DNA of 64,000 bases, from assembly GCA_027919835.1 (NCBI GenBank), contig JANVFP010000007.1, forward strand, positions 806,001-870,000, written 5' to 3'. Positions 1 to 10,407 of this stretch are shown here, in pieces. A program made the position numbers and the translations under genes. The notes beneath the pieces were generated by a model. That model ran no database searches and was not told the origin of the DNA. It worked only from the letters and a program-made list of their open reading frames with translations. Source of the stretch: Lentinula raphanica (Eukaryota; Basidiomycota; Agaricomycetes; Agaricales; Omphalotaceae). Each line of letters begins with the position of its first letter. Positions within the stretch are counted from its first letter, which is position 1.

Positions 1-16
1 TAAAATGAACACATAG

Positions 17-3000
17 CTAAGTCAAAGGTCCGGGTTTGTCTGGATATCGGAGGTGGAAAGCCGGAATGAGTTCGTCGGCATGAATGTCGTCTGCAGCAAC
101 CCAAGAGAACTCTTCATCGGTACCTTCATAACCAGACCATCTAACGAAGTACCGGAGGGGACAACGTTTGAACCGACGGTCCAGCTTTGAATCAAGTACT
201 TCAGCAACGAGGTACTCAACTTCACCTTCAACCTCTATCGGAGGTGGAGGTGTTTGGGTCCGATTCGGAATCGGATTCGGATAGGAGGGTTCGAGTTGTG
301 AGACATGGAATACAGGATGAATGCGACGAAGATAATCGGGGAGTTGTATCTTGTATGAGAGAGAGCCGATCTTCTCAAGAACCGTGAAAGGTCCAAGATA
401 CTTCTCTGCAAACTTCGCTGTAGGTCGAGTGGATCTAATGTATTTTGCTAGAACGAAGACTTCCGATCCGACGGAGAACTCCGGCGGAGGAATTCGTTTT
501 CGATCAGCCTGTTCCTTGTATTTCTTTTGAGCATTAGTGATTTCATCACGTAGAAAAGTATGAAGCTCATCAAGATTAACAACGAAATCCTTGGCTAAGT
601 CGGAGCGAATATCAATCTCCGGTCGGACTGTGATGTTCGGATGGTAGCCTTTGTTAGCAAAGAACGGAGTAAGACCAGTGGAAGCGTTAGGAGCGTTGTT
701 ATAAGCAAATTCCGCAATCGGAAGAAGGGATGACCAATCGTCCTGTTGATAAGAACAATAGATCCGGATGTACTGCTCCAGAGTTTGGTTTACTCGTTCG
801 GTTTGACCATCAGCTTCCGGATGATAACCAGACGTATAGTGTAATTCCATCGACAAAGCTTGACCTAAAGCTCGGAAAAACGCCGAAACGAATTCCGATC
901 CTCGGTCGGAGGTAACATGATTCGGAACACCGTGTTTAGAGAAGACATGAATAACGAAAAGTTGCGCCAATTGTTCGGAGGTGATTTTGTCGTCACAGGC
1001 AATGAAGATAGCTTGTTTAGAAGCACGGTCGACTACGACCAAGATAGCGGTGTAGCCGTCGGAGTCAGGAAGTTGTTCGATGAAATCCATTGAGATTGAA
1101 TCCCAAGGACGAGAAGGCACAGGGAGAGGTTTGAGAAGTCCGTAGGGACGATGCCGACGGGGTTTATTCCGACCGCAAATCGTACAAGACGAAACATAGT
1201 CCTTAACGAATTCTCGTACCTTTGGCCAAGTATATTGACGACGTACAGCTTCGAGAGTCCGATTCTGACCAAAGTGGCCAGAGAGAGGATGATCATGAAA
1301 GAATCGGAGGATCTGCAACCTGAGATCTCCGAAGTTCGGAACATAGATTCGACCATCCAGACGCAAGAGACCATCTAAACCCATAGTCCATCGGAGGTTA
1401 GAAGGATCATCGACCAACTTCAATCCCGCCATCGCTTCGCCGTCGGAGGTGTAATGTTCTCGGATCGATTGGTGAACTGCTTCAAAGTCCATAACAACCG
1501 ACGCTCGAAGAACAGGACCTTCAAGGAAGGTAGCACGAAGTGATGTAGTGAGTTGATCATTAGTGAATATGGGTCTAAAATTGTGAGGATTAACTTGCGC
1601 GTAGCCGATATCCCCCTCTTTGGGATAGACGTCCCATCGTCTAGTCATAGCGTCAGGTTTCGCACCGAGTTTTCCAGGACGGAAACGGATAACGAAGTTG
1701 AACTGATGAAGGTATTCGGACCATCGGACCTGCCGTCGGGTAAGAATCTTCGTAGTGGAGAAATACTCCAGATTCTTGTGATCAGTAACGACGTCGATCG
1801 GAGTGCCCGAACCTTCAAGGTAATGCCGCCAAGCTTTAAAAGCTTAGAAGATAGCTAGCAATTCCTTGTCATGAGTGTCATAGTTCAATCCGGCAGAATG
1901 GAAAGTGCGAGAAAGGAAAGCCACCGGATGAATTTCTCCATCGGCGCCGACGATGGATAGGATAGCTGCTAGAGCATAATCCGACGCATCTGTTTCGACA
2001 ATAAGAGGTTTATCAGGTTCCCAATGAGAAAGAATAGGGGCATGAGTGAAAGCGTGCTTAAGCGTATCGAAGGAGTCTTGACATTCCGAAGTCCAGACCC
2101 ATGGAGTATCTTTCCGAGTGAGTCGGTTCATCGGAACGACGATATCACTGTAATTGTGAATAAAACGACGATAGAAATTCGCAAAACCTAGGAAGGACTG
2201 GATGTCCTTAACCTTCCTTGGCGTCGGCCAATCGATAATAGCCTTGATTTTGTCCTCGGCCATGGAAAGTCCATCGGGGGAGAGAATATACCCAAGATAT
2301 TCAACCGTATCAATTCCGAATTCACATTTCGCCGGATTGCAGAAAAGTTTGTGTTTGCGAAGACGTCGAAGAACCTCTTTGACATGCTCCTCATGCGCCG
2401 TCGGATCGTCGGAGTATATGAGAATATCGTCAAGATAGACTATAACACAGACATCGAGTAAGTCAGCAAAGATATCATTGACGAAACGTTGAAACGCAGC
2501 AGGAGCATTGGTAAGACCAAACGGCATGACCAGCCATTCGAAAGAACCATATCGGGTTCGGAACGTGGTCTTCCATTCGTCTCCGTCGGCGATCCGAACG
2601 AGATGATAAGCATGAGCGAGATCCAACTTCGTATAGATTTTCGCTTTCTTCGGGGCGTCAAGCAAATCGGAAATGAGTGGGAGAGGATACCGATCTTTTT
2701 TGGTGATGCGGTTTAGTCCTCGGAAGTCGACGCAGAGTCGGAGAGAGCCATCCTTCTTCGGAACGAACAGAACAGGAGCTCCGTGAGGAGAAGTCGAAGG
2801 CCGAATAGCTCCGCTAACCAACTGTTTGTCGATGAATTCTCGTAGAGCTTCCAGCTCACGAGGGGAGAGTGGGTAAATTCTTCCGATCGGAGGTTCCGCA
2901 CCTTCCTCCAGATCAATCTTCAGGTCGTAAGACCTATGTTCTGGGAGCACTTCTGACTCGACTTCGTCGAAGACATCAGCGAAATCCCGATAAGCTTCAG

Positions 3001-3673
3001 GAATAGGAGGAGATTTAGAGTCCGATGTCGCCGTCGGCGGTGCTGGTTGAGAGGCTCTAGCCGCTACTTCGGAGTGTACAGCGTAGAGTAGAAGGGGTTC
3101 CATACCAGACATCTTGCAGGCATGATGAAAAACCGTAGCACCGACCAAGGCTATATCGACTCCGGAGTATTCCAATTTTGAAGCCATCTGAACAACGGAG
3201 GGATAAGTATACAATGGTTCGAAAGGGAATTTGTCCGAGAGAGGACGAGGTTTCAAACGAGAACGGGAGGTGAAGGCAGATCGACCAGCTCTTGTAGGGA
3301 GAGGATCATCTGGAGGTGACCGAGGGTATCGAGTCGGATCAAGATTCTCTGAGTCCTCCGATCCGTCGGAGGGTATCTCAGAAGAAGACGTCTGTGATAA
3401 AACTTGATCAGTGGTTCGGATTGTAATTGTTTTCGCTACCCAGTCAATCGACGGATTGCAGCGGGAGAGAAAACTATATCCTAAAACTGCTTTACAAGAA
3501 GAATCCAAAGGTGTGACATAAAAGTCCAGAGGTAGTTGCTCGTTTGAAGGAAAAACTACCGATAACGAAACGTATTCCGAGATCGGAGTCGGAGAAAGTG
3601 AACCATCAAATAATCGGAGATTGATCGGAGTAAGGATAGGTTTTGTCGGAATTCTTTTTTGGCGAACAAATGA
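17..3673 (-). pseudogene. pol: Gypsy G1 Pol, RT-RNase H-integrase-chromodomain part, with one nonsense codon
   Basis: Pol reads from 3673 down to the stop near 17 in one frame, broken once by TAA at 1844-1846. The upstream block holds a spacer, reverse transcriptase with the catalytic [11 protein letters not shown], and an RNase H start with ETDASDY. After the stop come the rest of RNase H, the HHCC integrase zinc finger (HPLSGHFG to CTICGRNK), the DDE integrase core and a C-terminal chromodomain ([18 protein letters not shown]), which in chromoviruses directs insertion to marked chromatin. G3 shows the uninterrupted sequence at this stop, so the stop is a mutation or a base-call error. The protease end lies beyond E1 at 6778-6930. 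Confidence 0.9.
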
Positions 3674-6600
3674 CACCCGTAGCTGTAGAAACTTTGCGAA
3701 GTAATCCGATAAGTCTCCACCACAGCTTCGCGAAGTAACAGGACTCGCTCTTGAAGCTCAACAAATCCTTCCGGGTAGGCCAGTAGGGCTCCGGGGGGTG
3801 CTCGGCTATTTAGTATATTTAATAATATTTAATGATTCTTTTATTATTTAATAGGTATATTATAATAAATTTACTTTGCGAAGCTGTACTGCACTTCGCA
3901 AAGTGACTATGTTTACGGCAATCATGAAATCAGGTAAATTAGGGTTAGATCATTACGTCATTGATTTCCTTTTTGGGTTATGATATTTTTGAATAGAAAA
4001 AAGCATAGAATGATATTATTGATCTTGAGGTGCTAAAACACGACAGAGGAAACCAAAAATAGCTACAATGGGGTATTGGCTACCTCAGGCACATCAAAAT
4101 TGCCTAAAAAGGAAATTGGTCCAAAAATAGAACTTGATCTCATCAGATAGCAAAAAATCTGAAAAAATCATAAAAAATACTCAAAAAATTCAGGGTTGCC
4201 TCGTTGGCCCTGAAAATGCAAAATAAAAAAAAATACGCGACAAGTGTAAAATATGTTATCACTCCAAATCATACCAAATCTAGGTATATATGATGTACAT
4301 GCTATTTTTATCACACCTAGTACCCTCAGACACTTATAATGGCTTATATCATTCAATCTATTAAACTTAACACACTTGACAATGAAAACAAACTCAGAAC
4401 AGTAGTAATGTATATTATACTCAATACACTTAACCCACTCAACAATGAAAAACCTCAAAACAGTGTTCATATGTGTTATACTTAAAACAGATAATACACT
4501 TAACAATGAAAAGTCTTGGAACAATACTAATGTATATCATACTCAACATATTTAACACACTCAACAATGAAAACCCTCGAAACAGTGTGCATGTGTGTTA
4601 TACTTAAAACTCATAATACACTTAACAATGAAAAGTCTCGGAACAATACTAATGTATATCATGCTCAACACACTTAACACACTCAACAATGAACACCCTC
4701 AAAAAAGTGTTCATGTGTGTTATACTTAAAACACATAATACACTTAACAATGAAAAGTCTCGGAACACTACTAATGTATATCATACTCAACACACTTTAC
4801 AATGAAAAAACTCGGAACAGTGCTCATGTGTGTTAAACTTAATACACTTCATCAATGAATATAACACACTTAACAATAAAAATCAGAGTAGTGTAATCAC
4901 TCATAACATGTATCACACTGAACACACTTCATCAGTAAGAATAACATACCTTTAATAGGACATTGTTATACTATAACACACATATTACAATGAGTTTTGG
5001 GCGCTTATGGGCGCTTATTTGATGTTTTTGAGTCGAAATTCATTAATACCTCACTCAATTATTTTTGTGAGGACTTTCTGTTGTGTCAGGATGTTGTATA
5101 CATCATACTCCCCTAGATACAATTCGGAGAGCTCAAAATTACAGCCTGTAGGGATGGCTATATCATGATCTTTTATGATTTAACAGTGTTTTAGGTAAAT
5201 GACAATTCATATGTCCATGTATTGCATGGATACCAAAGCTGTCTCATGGGGAGAGCACTCCTACAGTGTACTAGCAGTGTATGAACATGATTCAGATACT
5301 CACCATGACCATTGGACTCTGTAATATACATCTACATATTTCATGTATATTGGTGATATGTATAGTTGCATGTAACTACAGATGTCATACTCAATGACTC
5401 CCATTGTAAGTCTCTTAGCTTTATGACACAGAGTAAGCATAGAATAGGTTGTAGGATGTCTCCTTTCATTGCCCAGAAGGAGTTTGACTTCATAACATGG
5501 ATGTATGCACTGTGATTTACACAAAACAGTGTAAAAACATAAAAGATCATCATATATCCAGCTCTATAGACTGTATTTTTTGATTCTACAAATTGTATCT
5601 AGGAAGGTATTATATAAACAACATTCTGACACAATATAAAGGCCACATGAAAATTATTGAGTGTGTTATTAATGATTTTCAACTCAAAAAGACCAAATAA
5701 GCGCCCATAAGCGCCCAAAACTCGTTGTTATATGTGGTCTGTTATACTTACTGATGAAGTGTGTTCAGTGTGATAAGTATAATGAGTGATTACACTACTC
5801 CAAGTTTTTGATTGTGAAGTGTGTTATATTGATTGATGAAGTGTATTAAGTATAATACACATGAGCACTGTTCCAAGTTTTTTCATTGTGAAGTATGTTG
5901 AGTATGATATACATTAGTATTGTTCCGAGACTTTTTATTGTTAAGTGTATTATGAGTTCTAAGTATAACACACATGAACACTGTTTTGAGGTTCTTCATT
6001 GTTGAGTGTGTTAAGTGTATTGAGTATAAGATACATTATTACTGTTCTGAGTTTTTTTTCATTGTCAAGTGTGTTAAGTTTAATAAATTGAATGATATAA
6101 GCCATTCTAAGTGTCTGAGGGTACTAGGTGTGATAAAAATAACATGTACATCATATATACCTAGATTTGGTATGATTTGGAGTGATAACATATTTTACAC
6201 TTGTCGCGTATTTTTTTTTATTTTGCATTTTCAGGGCCAACGAGGCAACCCTGAATTTTTTGAGTATTTTTTATGATTTTTTCAGATTTTTTGCTATCTG
6301 ATGAGATCAAGTTCTATTTTTGGACCAATTTCCTTTTTAGGCAATTTTGATGTGCCTGAGGTAGCCAATACCCCATTGTAGCTATTTTTGGTTTCCTCTG
6401 TCGTGTTTTAGCACCTCAAGATCAATAATATCATTCTATGCTTTTTTCTATTCAAAAATATCATAACCCAAAAAGGAAATCAATGACGTAATGATCTAAC
6501 CCTAATTTACCTGATTTCATGATTGCCGTAAACATAGTCACTTTGCGAAGTGCAGTACAGCTTCGCAAAGTAAATTTATTATAATATACCTATTAAATAA

Positions 6601-6770
6601 TAAAAGAATCATTAAATATTATTAAATATACTAAATAGCCGAGCACCCCCCGGAGCCCTACTGGCCTACCCGGAAGGGTTTGTTGAGCTTCGAGAGCGAG
6701 TCCTGTTACTTCGCGAAGCTGTGGTGGAGACTTATCGGACTACTTCGCGGAGTTTTTACAGCTTCAGCTG
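3674..6770. mobile_element. Giant palindromic (foldback-like) element E1, 3097 bp
   Basis: The left arm (3674 to about 5206) and right arm (about 5510-6770) are inverted copies of one another around an unpaired centre of about 300 bp. Ends read CACCCGTAGCTGTAGAAAC on the left and, reversed, CAGCTGAAGCTGTAAAAAC on the right. A 7-bp duplication CAAATGA flanks it (3667-3673, 6771-6777). The empty site with a single CAAATGA is present in the tandem copy at 15500-15506. The arms are AT-rich, contain the motif GGGCGCTTATGGGCGCTTAT near the inner part, and have a 122-bp tandem repeat in the left arm only. No transposase was found, so it is probably non-autonomous. The superfamily is unknown. Confidence 0.9.
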
Positions 6771-6777
6771 CAAATGA

Positions 6778-6995
6778 AGTATCAATAAAACAATCAGTAG
6801 AACCGGAATCAAGTAAAGAATCAAAAGAGATGGAAATGTAATCAGAAGTAATAGTAGAAATTTTAGCAGACAGAGGTATGATGAAAGATTTCTCGAGATT
6901 AGAAAGAGCGGACGCGTTGAGAGTTAGCACCTCTGGTAGAGCACGAACCAGGTCAACGCAACTCCTGCTTCGTGCGGAGGGACAGGAGTTGCGGA
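6778..6995 (-). pseudogene. pol: Gypsy G1 Pol, protease start, cut off by E1
   Basis: This is the amino-terminal end of Pol, with the aspartic-protease triad DSGST followed by DCFIDTSF. E1 follows directly. Reading into E1 adds a short foreign tail and a stop near 6706. There is no ATG at the start of this frame, which overlaps the end of gag by about 46 bases in the -1 frame. In this family Pol is therefore probably made by ribosomal frameshifting rather than separate initiation. Confidence 0.85.
6957..6993 (-). promoter_or_regulatory. Stem-loop just after the gag stop (G1), candidate frameshift stimulator
   Basis: CGCAACTCCTG and CAGGAGTTGCG form a perfect 11-bp stem with a 15-nt loop, two bases beyond the gag stop. 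On the sense strand the run GGAAAAATAG spans the last gag codons and the stop. The same stem occurs in G2 and G3. Confidence 0.6.
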
Positions 6996-8750
6996 CTATT
7001 TTTCCGGTTCCTCCGACGGAGAGTCCGGAATCTCTTCTTCTTCAGCTACATCCTCGAGAACGCCAGCTCTGCCTTTAGCAGCATTTTCTTTAGACTTCTT
7101 TCGGGGACAGTCCTTAAGGACATGACCACCTTGTCCGCAGAAAAGACAGAGATTAAACTTCTTACGGCGTTCCCGTTCCGCAGGAGTAAGCTTGCCGTCG
7201 GAGCCGAGGTTGTCTGCGATCGATTTCTTCGGAAACTTGTTGCCAGAATTGCCTTTGTTGTTATTGGAGTTACCGAACTTCTTTTGATTGTTAAAGTTCG
7301 AACCAGAGGACGAAGAGGACTGATTAGCACCAGAGTTCTGAGAGGAGTTAAACGGTACCGGTTTCTTGCCATCCTTCTTTCCTTTCTTTGGGTCCGAAGG
7401 CTCCGAAAACCGATGACTTTCCCGCTTCTTCTCTTCTTCTCTGCGCCAATAACGGTTATCCAACCGTAACACTTCTCTCCGATATTCGGAAAGAGTCCGA
7501 GGTTCCGGCATACGAGCTATTTCGTCCTTGAGTCGGGGTGCTAGTCCTTTCTGATACGCCCATCGGAGAGCGTTCACATCCCAACCGGAGGCAGCAGCCA
7601 GAGTGTTAAACTTGATATTGTACGCTCCGACCTTTTCGTCGTTGCGCATCCGAAGGGTTCCGAGTTTGTCTTCGGACTCACCCTGCGCATCGTACAAACC
7701 AAAGTTTTCCTGCAGCTCCTGGACTAAAGCAGCGTATGACGTGGTCCAAGCAGGTAGAGCTTCGACATTCGGATCCAAGATGTCCGGTTCAAACCATTCA
7801 CGAGCGGCGCCGGTCAAATATGACAAGGCGTAATTGATTTTCCGCTGATCAGTGAAATAGTTCGGACGATCAATGAATACCAAAGACAAAGATACCAGGA
7901 AAGATTTGAGTTTTCGGGGGTTAGAACCATCAAATGGTTCAGGGTCTTTGACCTTCGTCTTTCCAGAGTCCGATTCCGACTCCTTCGGACGTAAGGCCGA
8001 TGTGAAATCCGCAAGAGTGTCGTTGAAGGACATCAAGGCATTAAGAGCCAAGTTATCTGACGAACGAGAAGAGCTCGAAGAGCGACTTCGAACCGACGGA
8101 GGTGGATTGGGAGGTGGGTCAGGAGGATCTCGATCGTCGCCAGGGCCTCCGGGAGGACCCTCAGGAGGACCATCATCAGGTGGACCATCATCTGGTGGAC
8201 CTTCAGGAGGATCACGTCTCGGGCCATCGGGAGGTCCTTCATCGTCCGGTTCATCACCAGGAAAACCTGGCGGAAAACCCGGCGGATCCGACGGAGGATC
8301 ACGTCGAGGTTCCGGATCCCTGGAATGATGACTACCTTGCGAATGTCCCGGTAGAGAAGGAACTTGGGTAGGTCTAGCAGCTGCACGAGACGGAGTAGGA
8401 GGTGGTTGTAGTGGAGGAACAGGTTCACCTTCGATAATCCGTTTAGCTTTCGGAGTTAATACACGAACGTGTTCACCACTAGGCAGAATAGCAGTCTGAT
8501 AGACATACTCCGTAGATTCCGAAACACCGCGAACATTTTCAGTAGTAACCGTCGGAAGAGGAACAGGAGCGGGACCGAACGCAGAAATGCGCGGTCTCCG
8601 GTTACCAACTGCAGAGATAGATTCGTTGAAAGCCGTCAAAGCCTGAGCATTTGCGACAAAAGGATTTTCTTCATCCCGAATGGGAGAAGGGGTACGAGGA
8701 CGACGAGCAGCACGAGTTTGAGCTCGTAGTGTTCGTTGAGTGCGATCCAT
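6996..8750 (-). CDS. gag: Gag polyprotein of Gypsy G1
   Basis: Intact 584-codon ORF encoding the structural protein that packages element RNA into cytoplasmic particles. About residues 140-230 form a Pro/Asp/Gly-rich spacer followed by an Ser/Arg run. Residues about 269-435 form the capsid-like Retrotrans_gag region, starting [11 protein letters not shown] Ser/Asn-rich basic stretch follows, then a zinc knuckle CX2CX4HX4C with cysteines at about 535, 538 and 548 and histidine at 543. The ATG lies just inside the 5' LTR leader. The stop codon is followed after two bases by a perfect 11-bp stem-loop, and the pol frame overlaps the gag end in the -1 frame. Confidence 0.92.
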   Translation of the reverse strand: MDRTQRTLRAQTRAARRPRTPSPIRDEENPFVANAQALTAFNESISAVGNRRPRISAFGPAPVPLPTVTTENVRGVSESTEYVYQTAILPSGEHVRVLTPKAKRIIEGEPVPPLQPPPTPSRAAARPTQVPSLPGHSQGSHHSRDPEPRRDPPSDPPGFPPGFPGDEPDDEGPPDGPRRDPPEGPPDDGPPDDGPPEGPPGGPGDDRDPPDPPPNPPPSVRSRSSSSSRSSDNLALNALMSFNDTLADFTSALRPKESESDSGKTKVKDPEPFDGSNPRKLKSFLVSLSLVFIDRPNYFTDQRKINYALSYLTGAAREWFEPDILDPNVEALPAWTTSYAALVQELQENFGLYDAQGESEDKLGTLRMRNDEKVGAYNIKFNTLAAASGWDVNALRWAYQKGLAPRLKDEIARMPEPRTLSEYRREVLRLDNRYWRREEEKKRESHRFSEPSDPKKGKKDGKKPVPFNSSQNSGANQSSSSSGSNFNNQKKFGNSNNNKGNSGNKFPKKSIADNLGSDGKLTPAERERRKKFNLCLFCGQGGHVLKDCPRKKSKENAAKGRAGVLEDVAEEEEIPDSPSEEPEK

Positions 8751-8801
8751 ATGGAATAGAGATGAATCAGTGCAACGTTGACGAGATAAGTTTTAATATA
8801 C

Positions 8802-9387
8802 TGTTAGGACCGTGCCACCGACGGAGTCGGAGCTCCGATCAGAGACACAGAGGATTGTTGAACGTTAGTGTTGTTATTGAGCAACACCCTCGCCACGTTA
8901 CCGTGTTCAACCAAGAGAGCAGAGGAGGACGAGTACAACGTGTACGAAGTCCGACGGAGGTTCGGAGTCGGCGATGATCAACGATCAAGACGACACCGAG
9001 AGCACAGAGGTGAGTGTTAACGTTAACGAGGTAATCCAAGTTGATATTAAAACTGAGGTATGTAAGTATGTACAAGCTCCTTATATACTGTACGGATAGT
9101 CAGTCTAATCTAAAGTACAATAAGACGATACACATCTCGGTACTACAGCATCGGAGGTGAGAAAGACAATAAGCTATTGTAAAGTAAATCAATATAAAGG
9201 TCAGCTGAGCTGTCAGAGAATAAAACAATAAGATCATAATCAAGTTAGTCCAAACCGATGCACCGGCGGAATCGGAATGAGGTACAAGGTGGATGCTGTT
9301 GGGAATGACTTAGAGAGATTCAGGAAATCTCCAAGTCCAACCTCCGAGTGAAACTCCGACGGAGCTCCGATTCTGATGGTCGTAACA
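8802..9387 (-). repeat. 5' LTR of Gypsy copy G1 (586 bp)
   Basis: On the plus strand it reads TGTTAGGACC...GTCGTAACA, so it has the TG...CA ends of an LTR. It matches the two LTRs of copy G3 and the solo LTR. A TATA-like TATATAAGG lies on the minus strand near 9085, a plausible core promoter. The outer end abuts KDZ2 coding sequence; the matching left-hand target-site duplication is outside the window. Confidence 0.95.
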
Positions 9388-10407
9388 TGACCAAGAAAGA
9401 GTCGGCTCTGGGTGTGGATGCAAAACATCAGCTGCGGACACTCATCAAGAGTCCATTCCTCACCAAGAAGATGAATGCTCGGGCTCTGAAGATCCGAATA
9501 CGGGAGCGCTTACGATCAAGGAAGTTCGAGCTCGATCGACTGGAAAGGTCGTATCGCAAACAACGTAGTGGTGTGTATGAATTATCATTATCATGCTTCA
9601 CTTTCATTGCTTATCGTATAAATAGAACAGCGTATCAATGAACATACCCAGGATTCTGTCAAACGCAGAGACCCTGGGATATCCCAGCTTGCCCACAAAT
9701 ACAACAAACTATGCGAGGAAATGAGCACTCTCATACGGCAGAAGAAGGCGCCTCGGAATTCAGTGGCACCCATTGGGATTGAAATGGATAAGTTATTCGA
9801 GCTCGATGTTGATGATGACATATGGCTCGATGTAGGGCTTGGTTATGAAGCTGACGATGACGCGACAGCTCCGCCACTTTGGCTGAGTGATGACAATGTT
9901 CGAACTGGTATCCGGGCCATGACAGATCGTGATCGATGCTTAGAAGAACAAGAAAGGCTGCTCAAGGAGCGAAGTGCTATACAGGTGTGGTTCAATGAGG
10001 AATGGCGGGTGGTAAACTCTGCTATAGACCAAAGTAAGTTGCTCAATGAATTTCAACTTTAAATCATCTAATTCAAGTCAGGTACAGATGCTGATATGAA
10101 GTTTCAACTTGAACAAAGAAAGAACAAGCTGCGTCACCTGTTGGTGGTTTGGGAACGGACCCTTGTGGGTGTGCCGTTTGTGGAAGGTTTACCAGACTGG
10201 GGCCCCACAGAAGACGACCTTGCACAGCAGAGAGCTAAGTATGTTCTTGGTGGAGGGGTTGAGCTGGTTGAAGATGGCGGGTATGATTATGATGTTGATT
10301 TTGAAGTTGAGGCAGATGGACTGTTGGTTGAGCATTTAGACAGTATTCGAATTAGAGAGAATTATCGGGAACAAGAAAGTAATGGTACTTTGATAATGGA
10401 GTTGTAA
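9388..10407 (+). pseudogene. KDZ transposase (KDZ2), C-terminal exons only
   Basis: Three exons can be read: 9388-9570, 9626-10033 and 10082-10407, with GT-AG introns and consistent phases. The encoded tail is basic and helical at first (MNARALKIRIRERLRSRKFE), then has DVDDDIWLDVGL and a PPLWLSDDNVRTGIRAM block, and ends in an acidic region. These are recalled features of the C-terminal half of basidiomycete Kyakuja-Dileera-Zisupton transposases of the CxC2 type. The upstream catalytic part is missing because Gypsy G1 inserted in the first of these exons; it may lie beyond the left edge of the window. A paralogue lies at 18117-19136. Confidence 0.75.

Larger units (their letters stand above)
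1..9387 (-). mobile_element. Ty3/Gypsy chromovirus copy G1, right-hand part, carrying nested element E1
   Basis: Minus-strand LTR retrotransposon whose 3' LTR lies left of the window. From right to left it shows the 5' LTR (8802-9387), gag, then pol with protease, reverse transcriptase, RNase H, integrase and chromodomain. E1 (3674-6770) splits the protease region. Host sequence right of the LTR starts TGACC and belongs to a KDZ transposase exon. One in-frame TAA lies at 1844-1846, where copy G3 has GAA. With E1 and this stop the copy cannot make a complete Pol, although gag is intact. Confidence 0.93.

Noticed and set aside
4168..4524. ORFs in the palindrome arms with a shared HFQGQRGNPEFFEYFL ending
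   Set aside because: The resemblance follows from DNA conservation of the arms and their mirror copies; frames upstream differ between elements and no codon-level signal was seen.
3674..6770. Reading the palindromes as Helitrons or as inverted segmental duplications
   Set aside because: Exact 7-bp target duplications, verified empty sites and 5'-CA ends in all copies show transposition of a defined unit; Helitrons make no duplication.
7873..8328. Gly/Ser/Pro-rich open frames opposite gag (also 16602-17057 and 42981-43436)
   Set aside because: They are shadows of the Pro/Asp/Gly-rich gag spacer, with no start context or independent conservation.
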